Below the pieces are notes generated by a model, which was not told the origin of the DNA, did no database searches, and saw only the letters and a program-made list of their open reading frames with translations. 35,348 bases of DNA, from positions 1-35,348 of the forward strand of contig NHEC01000059.1 in the NCBI GenBank assembly GCA_002171655.1, read 5' to 3'. The position numbers were made by a program, and so were the translations under genes. The DNA is from Planctomycetes bacterium TMED75 (GTDB lineage: Bacteria; Planctomycetota; Phycisphaerae; Phycisphaerales; SM1A02). Within the stretch, counting starts at the first letter, position 1; every line of letters begins with the position of its first letter. Of this stretch, positions 33,558 to 35,348 are shown piece after piece.

Positions 33558-35114
33558 TCAGAAGAGAAGCTGCAGCTGAGCACGAAGGACCCACTGGTCC
33601 GGGGATCCAGAGGAACGCCAGCCATCCCCGGCATCCTTGAAGGTGCTTAGATTGTCGGCGAAGTTGATGCCCCAGTCGGTGGTGAACTTCACCTTGCTGT
33701 TGAGGAACCAGTTGGCACCCACGGTCAGGATCGAGACGTTGCCGCCCTCGGTATAGAGCGGGTCGGTGGTCTGTGGACCACGTTTTGTTGCAACCTGATC
33801 GACAGCGGCATTTCCGTATTCGTAGCGGGTGAAGAGTTCCCACTTCTCATTCAGTGAATACCCACCTTGAACGACGAGTCCCCACGGGGTGTAGGGTGTC
33901 AGTTCGAAGGGAGTTCCGCTGTTGTCTGTTCCCTTGACGTTGTAGCGTTGGATGATTCCGGCAGCAAAGAGTGTGAGGTTCTCGTATTTGGCGGAGATGT
34001 CTGCCGTCACCCCCCACACCGTGGAGTTAGCGAATGTGAGATCGGCCGCGAATCCCGTCAGATCCTCAAGCTCGTAGCCGAAGAGGTTGTCCGCACCACT
34101 GGTTGCGTTGTACTGCTGACCCATCACGGCGACCCCGAGCATCACGGCTTCTTCCTGGCCCATCGATCCGGTGAATCCCTTGAAGTCACTCCAGTCACCG
34201 GCAAGTTTCCACTGGAAGCGGCTGGAGAACGCCCACTTGGTCGGGCTGGTGCTGAAGTTGGTGTAGCGGGTCTGGTCGGGAATCAGCGTTCGCTGCCCGT
34301 TGTTGTAGGACGCGGCGATCGACCAGTCGTCGGCGCGGTAGCTGAGCTGGAGCCCGATCGCGCGGTCCTGGGTGAAGAGTTCGTTGACCACGGAACGTTC
34401 CACTGCCAGCTGACGGGAACTGCTGACCAGCTCCTCACGAAGCCACGGGGTCTTGAACTGGCCCATGGTCAGAACCATCCCGTTGTCGAAGACCTTCTGG
34501 ATCAGGGCCTCCGCAAAGTCATAGCGACCGGACAGGGGGTTGAATTCACCGTTGATCTGGTATTTCCAGCTGGGGTCGATCACGTTGCCCTGGAAGCGGA
34601 CCTTCGCGCGACGGATCTGGAACCCCCAGGTCGTTTTGGGACTGTTCTCGAGACCAGTGTTGCGGTTGTCGAAGTTCACCTTGGTGTAGTTGAGCACCCA
34701 GCGAGTCTGAAGCTGGCCGGTGACCTTCAGGGAGAAGGAGCCGTCGGAGTTGCTGAGGAAGAACCCCTTGCCGGACTGGTACCCGGCCATCATGCCGCTG
34801 TCCTGAAGACTGGTACGGCTCTGGCTGTCGGCCAGGACGTCCTGGACGATGCCACGGATCTCACTCGCTCGCTCGGTGGTCAGCCAGTCTCGGTTCTGGG
34901 CCTGAAGACTTGAGCTGAGCACCTCATTGCGTTCTTCAAGGGATTCGTTGTGCTGGCGGAGTGCTTCAAAGTCTGCACGAAGTGCCTCGAGAGAGTCCGC
35001 TGAAGAGGCGGGGCCAGGTGGTGTGGCTTCGGTCACCTGGCCCTGAAGACCTGCCGCACACCCCAGGAGGGCTGCCAGGGCGCAGGAACGTCGGGCTGCT
35101 TGATTCAGAATCAT
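33558..35114 (-). CDS. OprO/OprP-type porin with coiled-coil N-terminus (copy 3)
   Basis: The 518-residue protein has a signal peptide (MILNQAARRSCALAALLGCAAG); an LLGC at residues 16-19 is a weak alternative lipobox. A coiled coil (about 40-70) follows, then the shared motif at residues 86-107 (IRGIVQDVLADSQSRTSLQDSG) and the porin barrel: FSLKVTGQLQTRWVL, WGFQIRRAKVRFQGNVIDP, MVLTMGQFKTPWLREELVSS and the C-terminal LRAQLQLLF. The first strand runs align with copies 1 and 2, showing tandem duplication. ATG 35114 has AAGGA about 14 nt upstream, wider than usual. The leader carries a 9-bp hairpin at 35164-35185. The substrate is unknown; no phosphate-transport genes lie in the window. Confidence 0.87.
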   Translation of the reverse strand: MILNQAARRSCALAALLGCAAGLQGQVTEATPPGPASSADSLEALRADFEALRQHNESLEERNEVLSSSLQAQNRDWLTTERASEIRGIVQDVLADSQSRTSLQDSGMMAGYQSGKGFFLSNSDGSFSLKVTGQLQTRWVLNYTKVNFDNRNTGLENSPKTTWGFQIRRAKVRFQGNVIDPSWKYQINGEFNPLSGRYDFAEALIQKVFDNGMVLTMGQFKTPWLREELVSSSRQLAVERSVVNELFTQDRAIGLQLSYRADDWSIAASYNNGQRTLIPDQTRYTNFSTSPTKWAFSSRFQWKLAGDWSDFKGFTGSMGQEEAVMLGVAVMGQQYNATSGADNLFGYELEDLTGFAADLTFANSTVWGVTADISAKYENLTLFAAGIIQRYNVKGTDNSGTPFELTPYTPWGLVVQGGYSLNEKWELFTRYEYGNAAVDQVATKRGPQTTDPLYTEGGNVSILTVGANWFLNSKVKFTTDWGINFADNLSTFKDAGDGWRSSGSPDQWVLRAQLQLLF

Positions 35115-35163
35115 TGGTTGGTTCACTTCCTTGTGAAGAGGATGGGTGGTTGGAAAAGCAGAG

Positions 35164-35185
35164 CGTGGAATGCCGTCATTCCACG
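35164..35185 (-). promoter_or_regulatory. Leader hairpin upstream of porin copy 3
   Basis: CGTGGAATG (35164-35172) and CATTCCACG (35177-35185) form a perfect 9-bp stem with a 4-nt loop, 50 bp before the start codon. On the minus strand it is followed by CTCTGCTTTTCC. It could regulate porin expression by attenuation, RNA stability or as a protein site. Confidence 0.5.
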
Positions 35186-35227
35186 TCTGAACGCGAACGG
35201 TAAAGACCGAACGCATTTCTTGCATTT

Positions 35228-35255
35228 CATTTAGAACCTGTTTACGAACTCTTAA
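35228..35255 (-). promoter_or_regulatory. Weak promoter candidate of porin copy 3
   Basis: On the minus strand TTAAGA (35255-35250) and TAAATG (35233-35228) are 16 bp apart in an AT-rich patch. The spacer carries a short direct repeat, GTTCGTAAA then GTTCTAAA, 12 bp apart, which might be an activator site. The match to sigma-70 boxes is poor. Confidence 0.22.
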
Positions 35256-35316
35256 CGAGTTGCATGGAACGGCTGAACACAATCGAGCCCGGCGGGCAAG
35301 GAACCCGAAGTGCCCA

Positions 35317-35348
35317 TGAGAAAACCGGCCGGTTCCAAGGAACCGGCC
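35317..35348 (-). terminator. Intrinsic terminator of a gene beyond the right edge
   Basis: On the minus strand GGCCGGTT (35348-35341) and AACCGGCC (35334-35327) form a perfect 8-bp stem with a 6-nt loop, followed by GGTTTTCTCA. It must belong to a minus-strand gene outside the window, upstream of porin copy 3. The stem may continue past the window end. Confidence 0.75.

Noticed and set aside
33867-34913. 348-codon open frame opposite porin copy 3
   Set aside because: Antisense to a strong porin gene; no start signal or recognisable domain.

Overview
The window looks like a chromosome segment of a planctomycete, most probably from the Phycisphaerae. Reasons: moderately high GC; dockerin/EF-hand style repeats of the form 'ADWGS...DLNGDGTVNG.D'; two unrelated membrane proteins that both begin with the planctomycete-type zinc ribbon CxxCGYxLxG...CPECG; a tricorn-like protease and a PD40 lipoprotein; and tandem OprO/P-type porins with a coiled-coil N-terminus. 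This assignment is an inference from protein style, not a database result. Most of the window is ordinary chromosomal content. I see no insertion sequence, prophage or CRISPR array.

Left part (1-7.3 kb): the N-terminus of a tyrosine recombinase (XerC/D type) runs off the left edge. It is followed by a gap rich in small hairpins, a GNA1162/CsgG-style lipoprotein and a PD40 (TolB-like) lipoprotein with a clear terminator. A tRNA-Lys(UUU) then precedes a two-gene operon of a SNF2-family ATPase and a SWIM zinc-finger protein, overlapping by ATGA. This pair converges, with a single base between stop codons, on an inorganic pyrophosphatase, which is itself coupled to a 1279-residue tricorn-like protease.

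Middle (11.8-22.5 kb): a small unknown protein, a phospholipid N-methyltransferase-like enzyme, a calcium-binding repeat protein without a signal peptide, RlmE (23S rRNA 2'-O-methyltransferase), a zinc-ribbon membrane protein whose start codon overlaps that of rlmE head to head, a DUF4097-like lipoprotein, a secreted esterase-fold protein lacking the nucleophilic serine, transketolase and a large MscS channel.

Right part (22.5-35.3 kb), all on the minus strand: queF, a TPR lipoprotein, endonuclease IV, a zinc-ribbon membrane protein, purQ and a PurS-PurS-PurL fusion form a tightly packed purine/7-deazaguanine/repair cluster read from purL towards queF. Upstream lie three paralogous porins, at least one with its own strong terminator. 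A further terminator at the right edge belongs to a gene outside the window.

I found no self-evident new multi-gene system. The most interesting leads are the esterase-like pseudoenzyme, the recurrent U-tract-free hairpins that enclose or abut stop codons, the head-to-head start-codon overlap, the SNF2-SWIM pair, the porin array with structured leader, and the export-signal-free EF-hand protein.
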